Origin: Phycisphaerae bacterium
GTDB taxonomy: Bacteria > Planctomycetota > Phycisphaerae > UBA1845
Assembly (NCBI GenBank): GCA_029260165.1
Contig: JAJDDT010000044.1
Span: forward strand, 62,001-126,000
Direction: 5' to 3'
DNA: 64,000 bases
Shown: positions 1 through 8,334 of the stretch, piece by piece
Layout of the letters: each line of letters starts with the position of its first letter
How positions within the stretch are numbered: position 1 is the stretch's first letter
The notes under the pieces: generated by a model
What the model saw: the letters and a program-made list of their open reading frames with translations, nothing else
Told to the model about the DNA's origin: nothing
Database searches by the model: none
Position numbers and translations under genes: made by a program

Positions 1-52
1 GGGAGGTGAGACGGCATTGTATTTGTTGCGCGCGGGAAGTGGGTGATCCGGG

Positions 53-1156
53 TTGCGAATTGCGTTTGTGATTACGGATTTGAAGACGGGTGGGGTGCCT
101 TTGCACTTGGCGCGTGTTGTGCCGCGGGTGCAGGCGGCGGGGTTTGAACCGGTGGTGATTTCGTTGGGACCCATGGGTGAGGTCGGGGAGGAACTTGAGC
201 GGCGGGGGGTTCGGTGTGTTGCGTGTGATGCGGTGGGGGCGTGGGATTTGCGGGCTGTCGCGAAACTTGTCTGGTATCTGCGTCGGTTTCGTCCGGAGGT
301 TGTTCATTCGTTTTTGTTTCATGCCAACGTGGCGTCCCGGTTTGCGGTGTTGTTGGCTGGGGTGTCTTCGCGGCGATTGATCTGTGAGATTCAGACGGTT
401 GAGATCGAGCGACGTTGGCATTTGACGGTGGGGGGGATGACGCATCGGCTGGGGCGTTTGGTTGTGGGGAATTCACCTTCGGTTGTTGAGCATTTGCATC
501 GGCGAGCGCATATTCCGCGATCGCGTTTGCATTGTGTGGCTGGTGGGATTGATGTTGAGGCGTTGGAAAATGGTGCGGATGTCGATTTGAGTGTGCACGG
601 GATTTCGACGGATGAGCCTGTGGTGATGTGGGTGGGGCGGCTGGACCCGGTGAAGGGGCTTGATGAACTGGTGCGTGCCTTCGCGCGGGTTGTTCGGGAG
701 CGGAAGGCGCAGCTGGTCCTGATTGGTGATGGGCCTCTGCGTTCGCATGTTGAGGGTGTTATCGCGCGGCACGGTGTTGGGGATTGTGTTTTTTTGCTGG
801 GGCGTCAGTCGAACGTTGGGGGTTTCGTTCGACGGTGCGATGTGTTTGCGTTTCCGTCGTATACGGAAGGGATGCCCAACGCGTTGTTGGAGGCGATGGC
901 GCTGGGTCGGGCGATCGTGGCGACGGAGGTGGCTGGCTGTCGTGATGTCGTGTCGCATGGTGTCAGCGGACTGCTCGTTCCATCGCGGGATGAAGTTGCG
1001 TTGGCGGATGGGATCGAGCGGTTGCTGGACGATCGGGAACTGGGGTTGCGGATGGGTGTGGCTGCCCGCGAACATTGCCTTGCGCATTTTACGATGGATC
1101 GTTGTGTCGCGCGGTACGTTGACCTGTATCGTGAGGTTGAGGGAACAACCTGCTGA
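53..1156 (+). CDS. GT4-family glycosyltransferase
   Basis: A GT-B fold, family 4 type glycosyltransferase of 367 aa. It should move a sugar from a nucleotide-sugar donor to an envelope acceptor at the cytoplasmic face; donor and acceptor are unknown. The N-terminal acceptor lobe opens with a glycine-rich strand-loop (RIAFVITDLKTGGVP). The donor lobe starts near residue 191 with VGRLDPVKGLDEL and carries the E-x7-E type motif EGMPNALLE near residue 272. The TTG at 53 is the first usable start, because an in-frame TGA lies at 44-46. The gene is G- and T-rich like the dcw genes that follow it. The window starts just upstream, so any operon partner on that side is not visible. Confidence 0.85.
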   Translation: MRIAFVITDLKTGGVPLHLARVVPRVQAAGFEPVVISLGPMGEVGEELERRGVRCVACDAVGAWDLRAVAKLVWYLRRFRPEVVHSFLFHANVASRFAVLLAGVSSRRLICEIQTVEIERRWHLTVGGMTHRLGRLVVGNSPSVVEHLHRRAHIPRSRLHCVAGGIDVEALENGADVDLSVHGISTDEPVVMWVGRLDPVKGLDELVRAFARVVRERKAQLVLIGDGPLRSHVEGVIARHGVGDCVFLLGRQSNVGGFVRRCDVFAFPSYTEGMPNALLEAMALGRAIVATEVAGCRDVVSHGVSGLLVPSRDEVALADGIERLLDDRELGLRMGVAAREHCLAHFTMDRCVARYVDLYREVEGTTC

Positions 1157-1403
1157 CAGGATCGCGTCGGGGGATGGCGGTGGTTCATTTCTCCTGTCCG
1201 GCCTGGATGGGAATCGAGGTAAATAGTGCCGATTTTTTGGGGAAATTTTGTCATGCGCGGGCTGGGGAACCGGGTTGATTGGCGACGGTTGTGCGGTCTG
1301 TGCTGACGGTGCACGACGGGTGGTGGTCGTAAGGAAGGGGTACCCCAACAGATGGGTGCGTGCGCGGGCCGGCAAAAAAGGGGCACGAAGCCCTGGTTTA
1401 TGC
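1157..1403. other. Gene-free spacer before the mra promoter
   Basis: No convincing gene is seen here. A 71-codon open frame at 1248-1463 has low-complexity content and no ribosome site. No strong terminator hairpin follows the glycosyltransferase stop. Confidence 0.5.
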
Positions 1404-1432
1404 TTGCGTTATGGGGGTCGGTGGGCCATAAT
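1404..1432 (+). promoter_or_regulatory. Candidate dcw/mra promoter with MraZ boxes
   Basis: A sigma70-like promoter is visible: TTGCGT at 1404-1409, a 17-bp spacer, and CATAAT at 1427-1432, about 35 bp before the mraZ start. Within it are TGGGG (1412-1416) and TGGGC (1422-1426), exactly 10 bp apart. A third TGGGG at 1452-1456 keeps the same 10-bp phase. MraZ is known to bind TGGGN direct repeats with 5-nt spacers and to repress its own operon, so these are likely autoregulatory boxes. The strand is G-rich, so chance matches are possible. Confidence 0.5.
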
Positions 1433-1466
1433 TCCCCTCGTTCCCCTGAAGTGGGGAGAATGAGCG

Positions 1467-1985
1467 GTGAGAACCTTGAGACGAGTCCCATTTACTGATG
1501 CTTACGTTCGCAACATTGACAGCAAGAACCGGTTGCAGATACCCGCGCAGATGCGGGGTGTTATCAATCCGGAGCTTGACGGCAAGTCGATGTTTCTTGT
1601 CCCCGGCGGGCGGGACAACACGCTTTCATTATACACGGAAGCTTACTTCTGTGAAAAGGCGGCTTCGTTGCGGACCGACGAGCGGGACGATCCGGACGCC
1701 ATTGATTTTGAGCAGATGTTCTTCGGATCGGCGAGCAGAATTGAGCTTGATTCGCAAGGCCGATTGGTTTTGCCGGAGCGTCAGCTTGCGATGGTTGATC
1801 TTGGGACAGAGGTTTATGTGGTTGGCGCGCAGTATCGAATCGATCTGTGGCGGAAGTCGGGCTATGAGGCGTTTATGCAGGATGTGGCATCGCGACGGAG
1901 CGCGTTGCATCGGGTTCTGCGATCGCCTGGGCGTGCGGCACCTTCGTCGGGCGATGTTGGATCGTCCGGTTCGAGGGAATTGTAG
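1467..1985 (+). CDS. mraZ: Transcriptional regulator MraZ
   Basis: MraZ is the DNA-binding autorepressor at the head of dcw clusters. The protein has 172 aa and two SpoVT/AbrB-like halves, each with the expected D-x-x-x-R-[LI] turn: DSKNRLQIP near residue 18 and DSQGRLVLPE near residue 93. A Ser/Arg/Gly-rich tail of about 25 residues makes it a little longer than the usual 140-155 aa. The GTG start at 1467 is preceded by TGGGGAGAATGAGC, which supplies a GGAG-type ribosome site. A promoter with candidate MraZ boxes lies directly upstream. The first gene of the cell-wall cluster follows after an unusually long gap of 394 bp. Confidence 0.95.
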   Translation: MRTLRRVPFTDAYVRNIDSKNRLQIPAQMRGVINPELDGKSMFLVPGGRDNTLSLYTEAYFCEKAASLRTDERDDPDAIDFEQMFFGSASRIELDSQGRLVLPERQLAMVDLGTEVYVVGAQYRIDLWRKSGYEAFMQDVASRRSALHRVLRSPGRAAPSSGDVGSSGSREL

Positions 1986-2379
1986 TGTTTCTGTTGGCGT
2001 CGGCGTGGCGTCGATGGGCATGGCTGGTTGACGGGTGGAAGACGTTGGCAGCTTTGTCAGTGGTGGATTGTTTTGTTTGCAATGTAACACCGTTCGGATG
2101 GTTGAAGTGCAGGGATGCACCGCTGTTCGGAGGCCTGTGGAGCTTTGGTGATGGAGTGCCTGTGGCTGGTGAGGCGCAGAGTGATTACTGCTGACGGACC
2201 TGATGAGAATCGGGCCGGCATCCAGGCGAGAGGGACGTCGCTCGTGTCCGAATCGCCTGAAACATGCGTGCGGTGATTGCTATCCGGCGTGCAGGTGAAT
2301 TGCCATGGCTGGCGCGAGGGATTTTGCGTTGCCACGGATGGTTGACGTACCCTCGTTGGTGTTTTTTGGGTCGGTGTTG
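1986..2379. other. Long spacer between mraZ and rsmH
   Basis: This spacer is unusually long for a dcw cluster, where mraZ and rsmH are normally nearly contiguous. A 69-codon frame starting GTG at 1985 has a GAGGG site upstream, but its Trp/Cys-rich product resembles no known family and I do not call it. No hairpin-plus-T-run terminator is seen. Confidence 0.4.
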
Positions 2380-3300
2380 ATGGATGATGTGCGGCATACG
2401 CCCGTCCTGGTTGCGCCGGTTCTGGAGTTGCTCGACCCGCGACCTGGCGAGATCGTGGTTGATGCGACACTGGGCCTGGCGGGACATGCGTTGCGGTTCA
2501 TCTCTGCGATTGGATCGGAAGGGCAGTTTGTCGGTGTTGACGTTGACGCATTGAATCTCGAGGCGGCTGGTGAGCGGTTGTCCGATGCCCCGTGCAAGGT
2601 GGTCGTGGTTCGGGACAACTTTGCGCGGATTGACGCGGTATTGGACGGAATCGGTTTGCGTGGTGTGGATGTTTTGTTTGCGGACCTTGGCGTGAGTTCG
2701 ACGCAGTTGGACGTGGCGATGCGAGGCTTTTCATTTCAGCAGGATGGTCCTTTGGATATGCGGATGGACGATCGTTCGCCGACGACGGCGGCTGATCTGG
2801 TGAACAGGCTTCGGGAGGCGGAGTTGGCGGACCTTTTTTTCAACAATGCTCAGGAGCGTAAGAGTCGTCGGATTGCTCGTGAGATTTGCCGTGTTCGAAA
2901 AGAGGATCGGATTATGACGACGGGTCGTTTGAGTGAGGTGGTTTGTCGGGCATTGCGGGTGCATCCGAATTCGAGGCGTAGCAGGATTCACCCTGCGACG
3001 CGGGTTTTTCAGGCGTTGCGGATGGCGGTGAATGAGGAATTGTCGGTGTTGGATGTTTTTCTCGAGAAGGCACCGCGTGTGCTGAATGCGGGGGGGCGTG
3101 TTGGGGTGATTTCGTTTCACTCGCTGGAGGATGGGAAGGTGAAATGGGATTTTCGCAAACGGCAGCGTGCAGGCGTTTACGAGATTGTGACGAAGCGCCC
3201 GACGCAGGCGGATGAAGAGGAACGACGGTGCAATCCGCGATCGCGCAGTGCCAAGCTGCGTGTCGCACGTCGCACCGAGGTGGATATGGACGATTGTTAG
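2380..3300 (+). CDS. rsmH: 16S rRNA m4C1402 methyltransferase RsmH
   Basis: RsmH (MraW) is the SAM-dependent N4-methyltransferase acting on C1402 of 16S rRNA in the ribosomal P site. I place the start at the ATG of MDDVRHTPVL, giving 306 aa, the normal family length; an upstream in-frame start at 2305 would add 25 residues not typical of the family. Visible family blocks are the N-terminal RHTPVL, the SAM-binding VDATLGLAGHA, DLGVSSTQLD, the FSFQQDGPLDMRMD block and VISFHSLEDGKVK near the C terminus. The SAM loop reads LGLAGH where most homologues have GxGGH. It sits in the conserved mraZ-rsmH order. Confidence 0.95.
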   Translation: MDDVRHTPVLVAPVLELLDPRPGEIVVDATLGLAGHALRFISAIGSEGQFVGVDVDALNLEAAGERLSDAPCKVVVVRDNFARIDAVLDGIGLRGVDVLFADLGVSSTQLDVAMRGFSFQQDGPLDMRMDDRSPTTAADLVNRLREAELADLFFNNAQERKSRRIAREICRVRKEDRIMTTGRLSEVVCRALRVHPNSRRSRIHPATRVFQALRMAVNEELSVLDVFLEKAPRVLNAGGRVGVISFHSLEDGKVKWDFRKRQRAGVYEIVTKRPTQADEEERRCNPRSRSAKLRVARRTEVDMDDC

Positions 3301-3428
3301 GTCGGCAGGGTGACGGCAGTGCGGTGTTGTGCGGGTCGGATTGAATTGCTTCCATGGATGGTGGCGGTCGGTTTGGGCGTTTTCGTGCGACGCTGGTGCG
3401 GCGGTCTCGAAGAAGGGACGTGGAAGAG

Positions 3429-4601
3429 ATGGCCGTTGAGACGAAGGTCGGGTTGCTGGTCGGTTTGGCGTTTATCGTTTGCTTCGCGGTGATCCTGTCG
3501 AATCGAGGGAGTGGTGACGTGGCTGGTGGGCAGATGGCTTATCATCTTCTTTCCCGCCACGAGTCCGGTGATTCGGATCAGCGGCAACCTGCGGCGGGGT
3601 CGCTTCAGGGTCGTTCGCCGACGAAAACGTCTCCGCGCCGCCATTCTTCACGCGCATCGTCGCGGGCGGCGCCGGGTCCCAATCGGGTTGCGGGGGGGGC
3701 AACGCTGCCTCGACAACGCCCGGCTACCCGGCGGAATGGTCCGGTGACGACACAGAAGCGGACATCGCCGCCGCAGAATCAGCGCGCAGAGTTGCCGCGT
3801 GAAACGACCATGTCTGCGACGCAGGAGCCTTCGCGAGGTCAACCCGTGCAGCGTTCGGGGAACAAGGCGTCGCAGCGGTCGTCACCCAGGCAGCAGAAAC
3901 CCCATACCAACGATTCAGGCGATTCAAAGAACTTCGAAACCATCTTTGGTGACCACGGGTCGGATGCGCCGAAGGAAAAGCCCGCGTTGGCGCAGCGCAA
4001 ATCGAAACAAGGTTCGGCTGGGACGTCGAGTGGATTGGGTACGAAGCCTGTCGCGTTGTCGAAGTCGCAAACCAGGATGCGTGATGGAAGGTCGCGGCGG
4101 AAGGGGGCGGTGCGACAATCGTCGAATGGGGCTACCTATGAAGTACAGAAGAACGACACGTTGTGGAAGATTGCGCGGAAGGCCTATGGTGATTCGAAGC
4201 CCGCGATTGTGGAGGCGATTTTTGAAGCGAACAGGGACACGATGAAATCGAAGGATCATTTGCGTGTTGGTCGCACGCTGAGATTGCCGGATATTGGGGG
4301 GGTGCGCCCGAACGTGACTCGCCCGAAGACGCGTGTGGCGGACCGGACAACCGAGACGAAACGAGGCGACAGGAATTCGCGGAAATCCAATCGTGGTCAT
4401 CGGTATTATCAGATTCAGAAGGGTGATCGTTACACGACGATTGCCGCGAATCTGTTGGGTGACGGCAAGCGTTGGAAAGAGATATTTGAGTTGAACAAGG
4501 ATATTTTTCCCGAGGCTGGCAGCATTCAGTATGGTGTTCGGATTCGCGTTCCCTTAGCAGATACGATCCCGGCAGATACGACTCCGGTTGGCACAAGATG
4601 A
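3429..4601 (+). CDS. Membrane-anchored protein with two LysM domains
   Basis: A 390-aa protein not part of the standard dcw set. From the ATG at 3429 it has a short cytoplasmic start, one TM helix (about residues 7-24), and a roughly 200-residue Ser/Arg/Gln/Pro-rich disordered linker. Two LysM domains follow: one from about residue 237 (YEVQKNDTLWKIARKAYGD) and one from about 325 (YYQIQKGDRYTTIAANLLGD). LysM binds GlcNAc-containing glycans, so I infer a periplasmic peptidoglycan-binding protein tied to septal synthesis by its place between rsmH and ftsL. No catalytic domain is visible. An in-frame ATG at 3354 would add 25 basic residues before the TM; 3429, behind GGAAGAG, makes the better N terminus. 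It overlaps ftsL by 4 bp. Confidence 0.8.
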   Translation: MAVETKVGLLVGLAFIVCFAVILSNRGSGDVAGGQMAYHLLSRHESGDSDQRQPAAGSLQGRSPTKTSPRRHSSRASSRAAPGPNRVAGGATLPRQRPATRRNGPVTTQKRTSPPQNQRAELPRETTMSATQEPSRGQPVQRSGNKASQRSSPRQQKPHTNDSGDSKNFETIFGDHGSDAPKEKPALAQRKSKQGSAGTSSGLGTKPVALSKSQTRMRDGRSRRKGAVRQSSNGATYEVQKNDTLWKIARKAYGDSKPAIVEAIFEANRDTMKSKDHLRVGRTLRLPDIGGVRPNVTRPKTRVADRTTETKRGDRNSRKSNRGHRYYQIQKGDRYTTIAANLLGDGKRWKEIFELNKDIFPEAGSIQYGVRIRVPLADTIPADTTPVGTR

Positions 4602-4882
4602 CGGTGGCGCGTGGGTTGTTTTTGTTGGTGTTGCTTGGTGGTTTGTCGGTGGGTGCGATCGCGCTTCGCACGGACCAGATTCGGACGGCTGCCCATATCG
4701 AGGAGATGCGTCGTGACGTGATACACCTTCGGCGTGAGTCGTGGTCGCTGCAGATGGAGATTGCGCGCCTGCGAACGCCGGACCGGGTGACGGAACGTGT
4801 TGGCCGGTGGGCGCTGAACATTGGTGTGCCTGTTCCGCCGAGTGAGAGGCCTTCTCGCGGGCAGTGGGCGTTGGTTGATTGA
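4598..4882 (+). CDS. ftsL: FtsL-like cell division protein
   Basis: A 94-aa bitopic membrane protein in the ftsL slot just before ftsI. One TM helix spans about residues 4-22. A periplasmic stretch (about 30-62) follows with leucine/isoleucine spacing and charged residues typical of the short FtsL/DivIC coiled coil. It ends with a Pro-rich segment. FtsL pairs with FtsB and FtsQ to activate FtsW-FtsI. Sequence similarity within this family is very weak, so the call rests on size, topology and position. The ATG overlaps the stop of the LysM gene (ATGA), indicating translational coupling. Confidence 0.7.
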   Translation: MTVARGLFLLVLLGGLSVGAIALRTDQIRTAAHIEEMRRDVIHLRRESWSLQMEIARLRTPDRVTERVGRWALNIGVPVPPSERPSRGQWALVD

Positions 4883-4914
4883 GTTTTGGCCTTGGCTTGG
4901 CTGGCGTTTGGGAT

Positions 4915-4948
4915 TCGACTCCCCCACCGCTGAAGCGATGGGCCACCC
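4915..4948 (+). repeat. Half copy of the 82-bp double-hairpin element
   Basis: A single 34-bp half-site lies between ftsL and ftsI and ends GGGCCACCC. Its hairpin stem is CCACCGCT/AGCGATGG instead of the CCACGGCT/AGCCATGG seen in the full copies: both arms changed together, and the same C-A mismatch is kept. Confidence 0.75.
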
Positions 4949-5005
4949 GGTTTTGGGGGCGCGATGGGCCTGGTCGATTGGTGGTATTGCGATGGAGAGT
5001 TAGGC

Positions 5006-6769
5006 ATGGACGTCGATCAGAGTCGCAGGTTGCGAATTTTTGGTGGGGCGATTCTGGTCGCGATGTGTTTTGCGTTCGTCGGGCTGATTGGCAGACTGGT
5101 CTACCTTCACACTTTTGATTCACGCAAACTCACACGTTACGTTCGTTCGCAGCAGATAGGTTATACGATCCTTCCCGGTCGTCGCGGTTGTGTTGTTGAT
5201 CGTCATGGGCGGATGTTGGCTGGTACGCAGAACAAGCCTTCCGTGATGGCGGACCCGTCGATGATGGGTGACATCGGGACGGTGGCGGAGAGGCTTGCTC
5301 CGGTTGTGGGGCTTGATGAAGGGGTATTGCTTGGGGTTTTTCGGAAGAATCAGCATCGACGGTTTTGTCGTGTCAGGCGATTCGTGGAACCGGTTGAGGC
5401 GGATGCGGTTCGTGCGTTGAGCATTGCGGGTGTTTTCGTTCGGGATGAACCGCAGCGTATCTATCCATCGGGCCAGCCCGTTGGTCCTGTTGTTGGTTTT
5501 GTGGGTTTCGAAGGGCGTGGCCTGGAGGGGATTGAGAAGCAGTTTGATGGGCATCTTGGTGCGAAGGATGGCAAGTCGGCGGCGGTGTACGACGGTCGTC
5601 GTAGTCGCAGGCCTATTTGGCTTCGCGATGATCTGAGTTGTCCGCCGAAAGATGGTGGGCATGTGATGCTGACGATCGATCTGGTTGTTCAATCGATTGT
5701 GTATGAGGAAGTTCGCGATGCGGCGGAGTCGTTTGGTGCGCGGTACGCTGTTGGGATCGTGATGGATCCGAACAATGGTGACGTTCTTGCGATGGCGCAG
5801 TTTCCGAGCTACGAGTCATCTTTTTTTGCGGAGGTGAACCCTGGGGTGCGTCGAAATCTTGCGATCACCGATGCGATTGAACCCGGGAGTACGTTCAAGC
5901 CATTTGTTGCGTCAGGTGCGTTGGCGGGTGGGGTGATTGATCCTGGTGAGATGATTGATTGCAGGAACGGGGTTCACTATTTTGGTGGTCAGCGTATTCG
6001 TGATACGAAACCCAAGGGTGCGTTGGATTTTGTTGGGATATTGACCTACAGCAGCAACATCGGGATGGGGTTTGTCGGGGAGCGTATGGGTAATGAGATG
6101 ATCCACGACATTGTCCGTTCGTTTGGATTTGGTCGGCGGACGGGGGTGGGGTTTGCGGGTGAATCGCCTGGTCTTGTTCGGTCTTTGGACACATGGACAA
6201 GTTATTCGACGCATTCGGTGCCGATCGGGCAGGAGTTGGCGGTGACGCCGTTGCAGCTTGTGACGGGGTTTGCGGCGATTGCCAATGGTGGGACGCTGCT
6301 CCGACCTCGGTTGGTTCGTGGACGGATGGATTCGTCGGGGGATGCGGTTGAGATGTGGACTGACCCGGAGCCTGTGCGTCGCGTGTTGCCCGAGGCGGTT
6401 GCGCGGTTTATGCGGGAGCGGGCGTTGGTGCAGGTGGTGAAGGAGGGGGGCGGTCGGCGATCGGCGTTGGATGATTGGCAGGTTTTCGGTAAGACGGGGA
6501 CGGCGGAGGTGGCGTATGACGATCGGGCGGGGTATGAGCCTGATGCGTATATGGGGGCGTATTTGGGTGGTGCACCGGCGAGCGACCCTGCTCTGGTGGC
6601 GGTTGTGATGGTCTACAGGCCTGTGAAGAAGCTGGGGTATTATGGATCGAAGGTGGCTGCCCCTGCGGTGGGTCAGATTTTGAAGCGGTCGTTGAGCTAT
6701 CTTCAGATTCCGGCGGACGTGCCGGCGGACGTTCCTGCGGGTGACGAGTCTGAATGGCCTGCTGCGTGA
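5006..6769 (+). CDS. ftsI: Septal peptidoglycan transpeptidase FtsI (PBP3-like)
   Basis: A class B penicillin-binding protein that cross-links septal peptidoglycan as partner of FtsW. 587 aa from the ATG at 5006, preceded by GGAGAG; the frame is open to 4964, but the N terminus MDVDQSRRLR followed by a single TM helix (about residues 12-33) is typical. The N-terminal dimerisation domain has the usual LPGRRGCVVDRHGRML block. The transpeptidase domain shows the three catalytic motifs: STFK (Ser295), SSN (Ser349) and KTG (Lys496). There is no PASTA domain. Located after ftsL and before murE as in standard dcw order. The C terminus has a short DVPADVPA repeat. Confidence 0.95.
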   Translation: MDVDQSRRLRIFGGAILVAMCFAFVGLIGRLVYLHTFDSRKLTRYVRSQQIGYTILPGRRGCVVDRHGRMLAGTQNKPSVMADPSMMGDIGTVAERLAPVVGLDEGVLLGVFRKNQHRRFCRVRRFVEPVEADAVRALSIAGVFVRDEPQRIYPSGQPVGPVVGFVGFEGRGLEGIEKQFDGHLGAKDGKSAAVYDGRRSRRPIWLRDDLSCPPKDGGHVMLTIDLVVQSIVYEEVRDAAESFGARYAVGIVMDPNNGDVLAMAQFPSYESSFFAEVNPGVRRNLAITDAIEPGSTFKPFVASGALAGGVIDPGEMIDCRNGVHYFGGQRIRDTKPKGALDFVGILTYSSNIGMGFVGERMGNEMIHDIVRSFGFGRRTGVGFAGESPGLVRSLDTWTSYSTHSVPIGQELAVTPLQLVTGFAAIANGGTLLRPRLVRGRMDSSGDAVEMWTDPEPVRRVLPEAVARFMRERALVQVVKEGGGRRSALDDWQVFGKTGTAEVAYDDRAGYEPDAYMGAYLGGAPASDPALVAVVMVYRPVKKLGYYGSKVAAPAVGQILKRSLSYLQIPADVPADVPAGDESEWPAA

Positions 6770-6813
6770 CAGGGTTTGCGCGACGGTTAGAATCAGGGAC
6801 AGGGAGCGGGCGT

Positions 6814-8334
6814 GTGCGGAAAGAGGCAGATCAGATCAGGAAAATGGGTGAGTTGTTGAAGGCGGCGCGGTTGGACGCGGTGGTCGAGGAGTCTGCTGCG
6901 CGCGATGAGAGACTGATTTCCCTTGTGACGTGTGACTCGCGATGTGTGGTGCCCGGGAGTTGTTATGTGGCGGTGCGCGGTGCGCGGGTTAATGGTCATG
7001 CGTTTGTTTCTGATGCGGTGGAGCGTGGTGCGTCGTTGGTTGTCTCGGAGGAGGCGGTTGGGGCGTGCGGGGATGCATTGAATATCAGGGTGAGCGATGC
7101 GCGTTCTGCGTTGGCACGTCTAGCGGCTGCTTATCATGGGTTCGTGGTGGATCGGGACGGGACGCGGGTTTCGTTGGTTGGTGTGACGGGGACCAATGGG
7201 AAGACGACGACAGCGATGCTTGTTCGGTCGATTCTTCGGGCGGCGGGTCATCGCAGCGCGTTGTTGGGGACGGTTGGCTACGACCTGGTTGGTGAGCAGC
7301 GTCGGGCGGAGTGGACGACACCGCCTGCGGAGGTGTTGGCTGAGATGCTGGCGATCGCGCGGGGACATGGTGCGACGCACGCTGTGTTGGAGGTGTCGAG
7401 TCACGCGATGGATCAGCGTCGTTGTGACGGGTTGCGGTTTGACGCGGGGGTTTTTACGAACATTTCCGGTGATCATCTGGATTATCACGGTGATTTCGAG
7501 GCGTATGTTTGTGCGAAAAAGAGGCTGTTTGACGGGTTGGATGCGTCTGCGATGGCTGTTGTGAACGAGGATGATTCGCACAGTGCGGCGATGGTGGCTG
7601 ATTGCAAGGCGCGCGTTTTGCGATTTGGAAAATCGGGGAACGGGGACGTGTCTGTGAGAATTGTGAATGAATCGATCCGCGCGACGGAGTTTGATCTGGC
7701 GATTGAAGGGCGATCGGTTCGGGTGATGCTTCCGCTGGTCGGTCGGTACAACGTTGCGAACGCGGTTGCGGCGGCTGCGGCTGCTCATGGTCTGGGAATC
7801 GAGCCTGGAATTATTCGGGAGGGGCTTGAAACGGTTGACGTGATTCCGGGTCGTCTTCAACGGGTTTCGGCGGGTGATTCGGGCGTTAACGTTTTCGTTG
7901 ATTATGCTCACACGGACGACGCGCTGGTCAACGTTCTGTCGGCGCTCAGACCCTTGACGCGTGGGCGGGTGATTTGCGTGTTTGGTTGTGGGGGTGATCG
8001 CGATCAAACGAAGCGGCCTCGGATGGCGCGTGCGGTTGAGGCGGGGGCGGATGTTGCGATCGTCACGAGTGACAATCCGCGGTTTGAAGACCCCCATGAG
8101 ATTATCGAAGACATCCTTGGTGGGTTTGAAGGTCACGGTGCGTGTCGCGTGATCGTCGAGCCTGATCGTGCCGTGGCGATTGCCGAGGCGTGTCGGATGG
8201 CCGGTGACGATGACACGGTTCTTGTGGCCGGCAAGGGGCATGAGGATTATCAGATTGTTGGGGGCGAGGTTTTTGCGTTTGACGATGTTGCTGCAGCGAC
8301 TCGGGCGTTGGCTTCTGCGAGGAGCGTCGGATGA
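6814..8334 (+). CDS. murE: UDP-MurNAc-tripeptide synthetase MurE (meso-DAP adding)
   Basis: An ATP-dependent Mur ligase adding the third amino acid to UDP-MurNAc-L-Ala-D-Glu in the cytoplasm. I choose GTG 6814 (506 aa) because AGGGAG sits 7 nt upstream; ATG 6844 (MGELLKAARL) is the alternative. Visible are the N-terminal UMAG-binding TCDSRCVVPGSCYVAVRG block, the P-loop GVTGTNGKTTT (Lys130) and the DNPR motif (Asp420-Arg423). DNPR is the signature of meso-diaminopimelate-specific enzymes, so the cell wall should contain meso-DAP. The stop overlaps the murF start by 4 bp. Confidence 0.95.
   Translation: MRKEADQIRKMGELLKAARLDAVVEESAARDERLISLVTCDSRCVVPGSCYVAVRGARVNGHAFVSDAVERGASLVVSEEAVGACGDALNIRVSDARSALARLAAAYHGFVVDRDGTRVSLVGVTGTNGKTTTAMLVRSILRAAGHRSALLGTVGYDLVGEQRRAEWTTPPAEVLAEMLAIARGHGATHAVLEVSSHAMDQRRCDGLRFDAGVFTNISGDHLDYHGDFEAYVCAKKRLFDGLDASAMAVVNEDDSHSAAMVADCKARVLRFGKSGNGDVSVRIVNESIRATEFDLAIEGRSVRVMLPLVGRYNVANAVAAAAAAHGLGIEPGIIREGLETVDVIPGRLQRVSAGDSGVNVFVDYAHTDDALVNVLSALRPLTRGRVICVFGCGGDRDQTKRPRMARAVEAGADVAIVTSDNPRFEDPHEIIEDILGGFEGHGACRVIVEPDRAVAIAEACRMAGDDDTVLVAGKGHEDYQIVGGEVFAFDDVAAATRALASARSVG

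Noticed and set aside
1248-1463. 71-codon open frame before mraZ
   Set aside because: No ribosome site, low-complexity product, and it runs through the promoter and MraZ boxes.
1985-2194. 69-codon frame starting at the mraZ stop
   Set aside because: It has a GAGGG site, but the Trp/Cys-rich product resembles nothing and G-rich DNA gives many such open frames.
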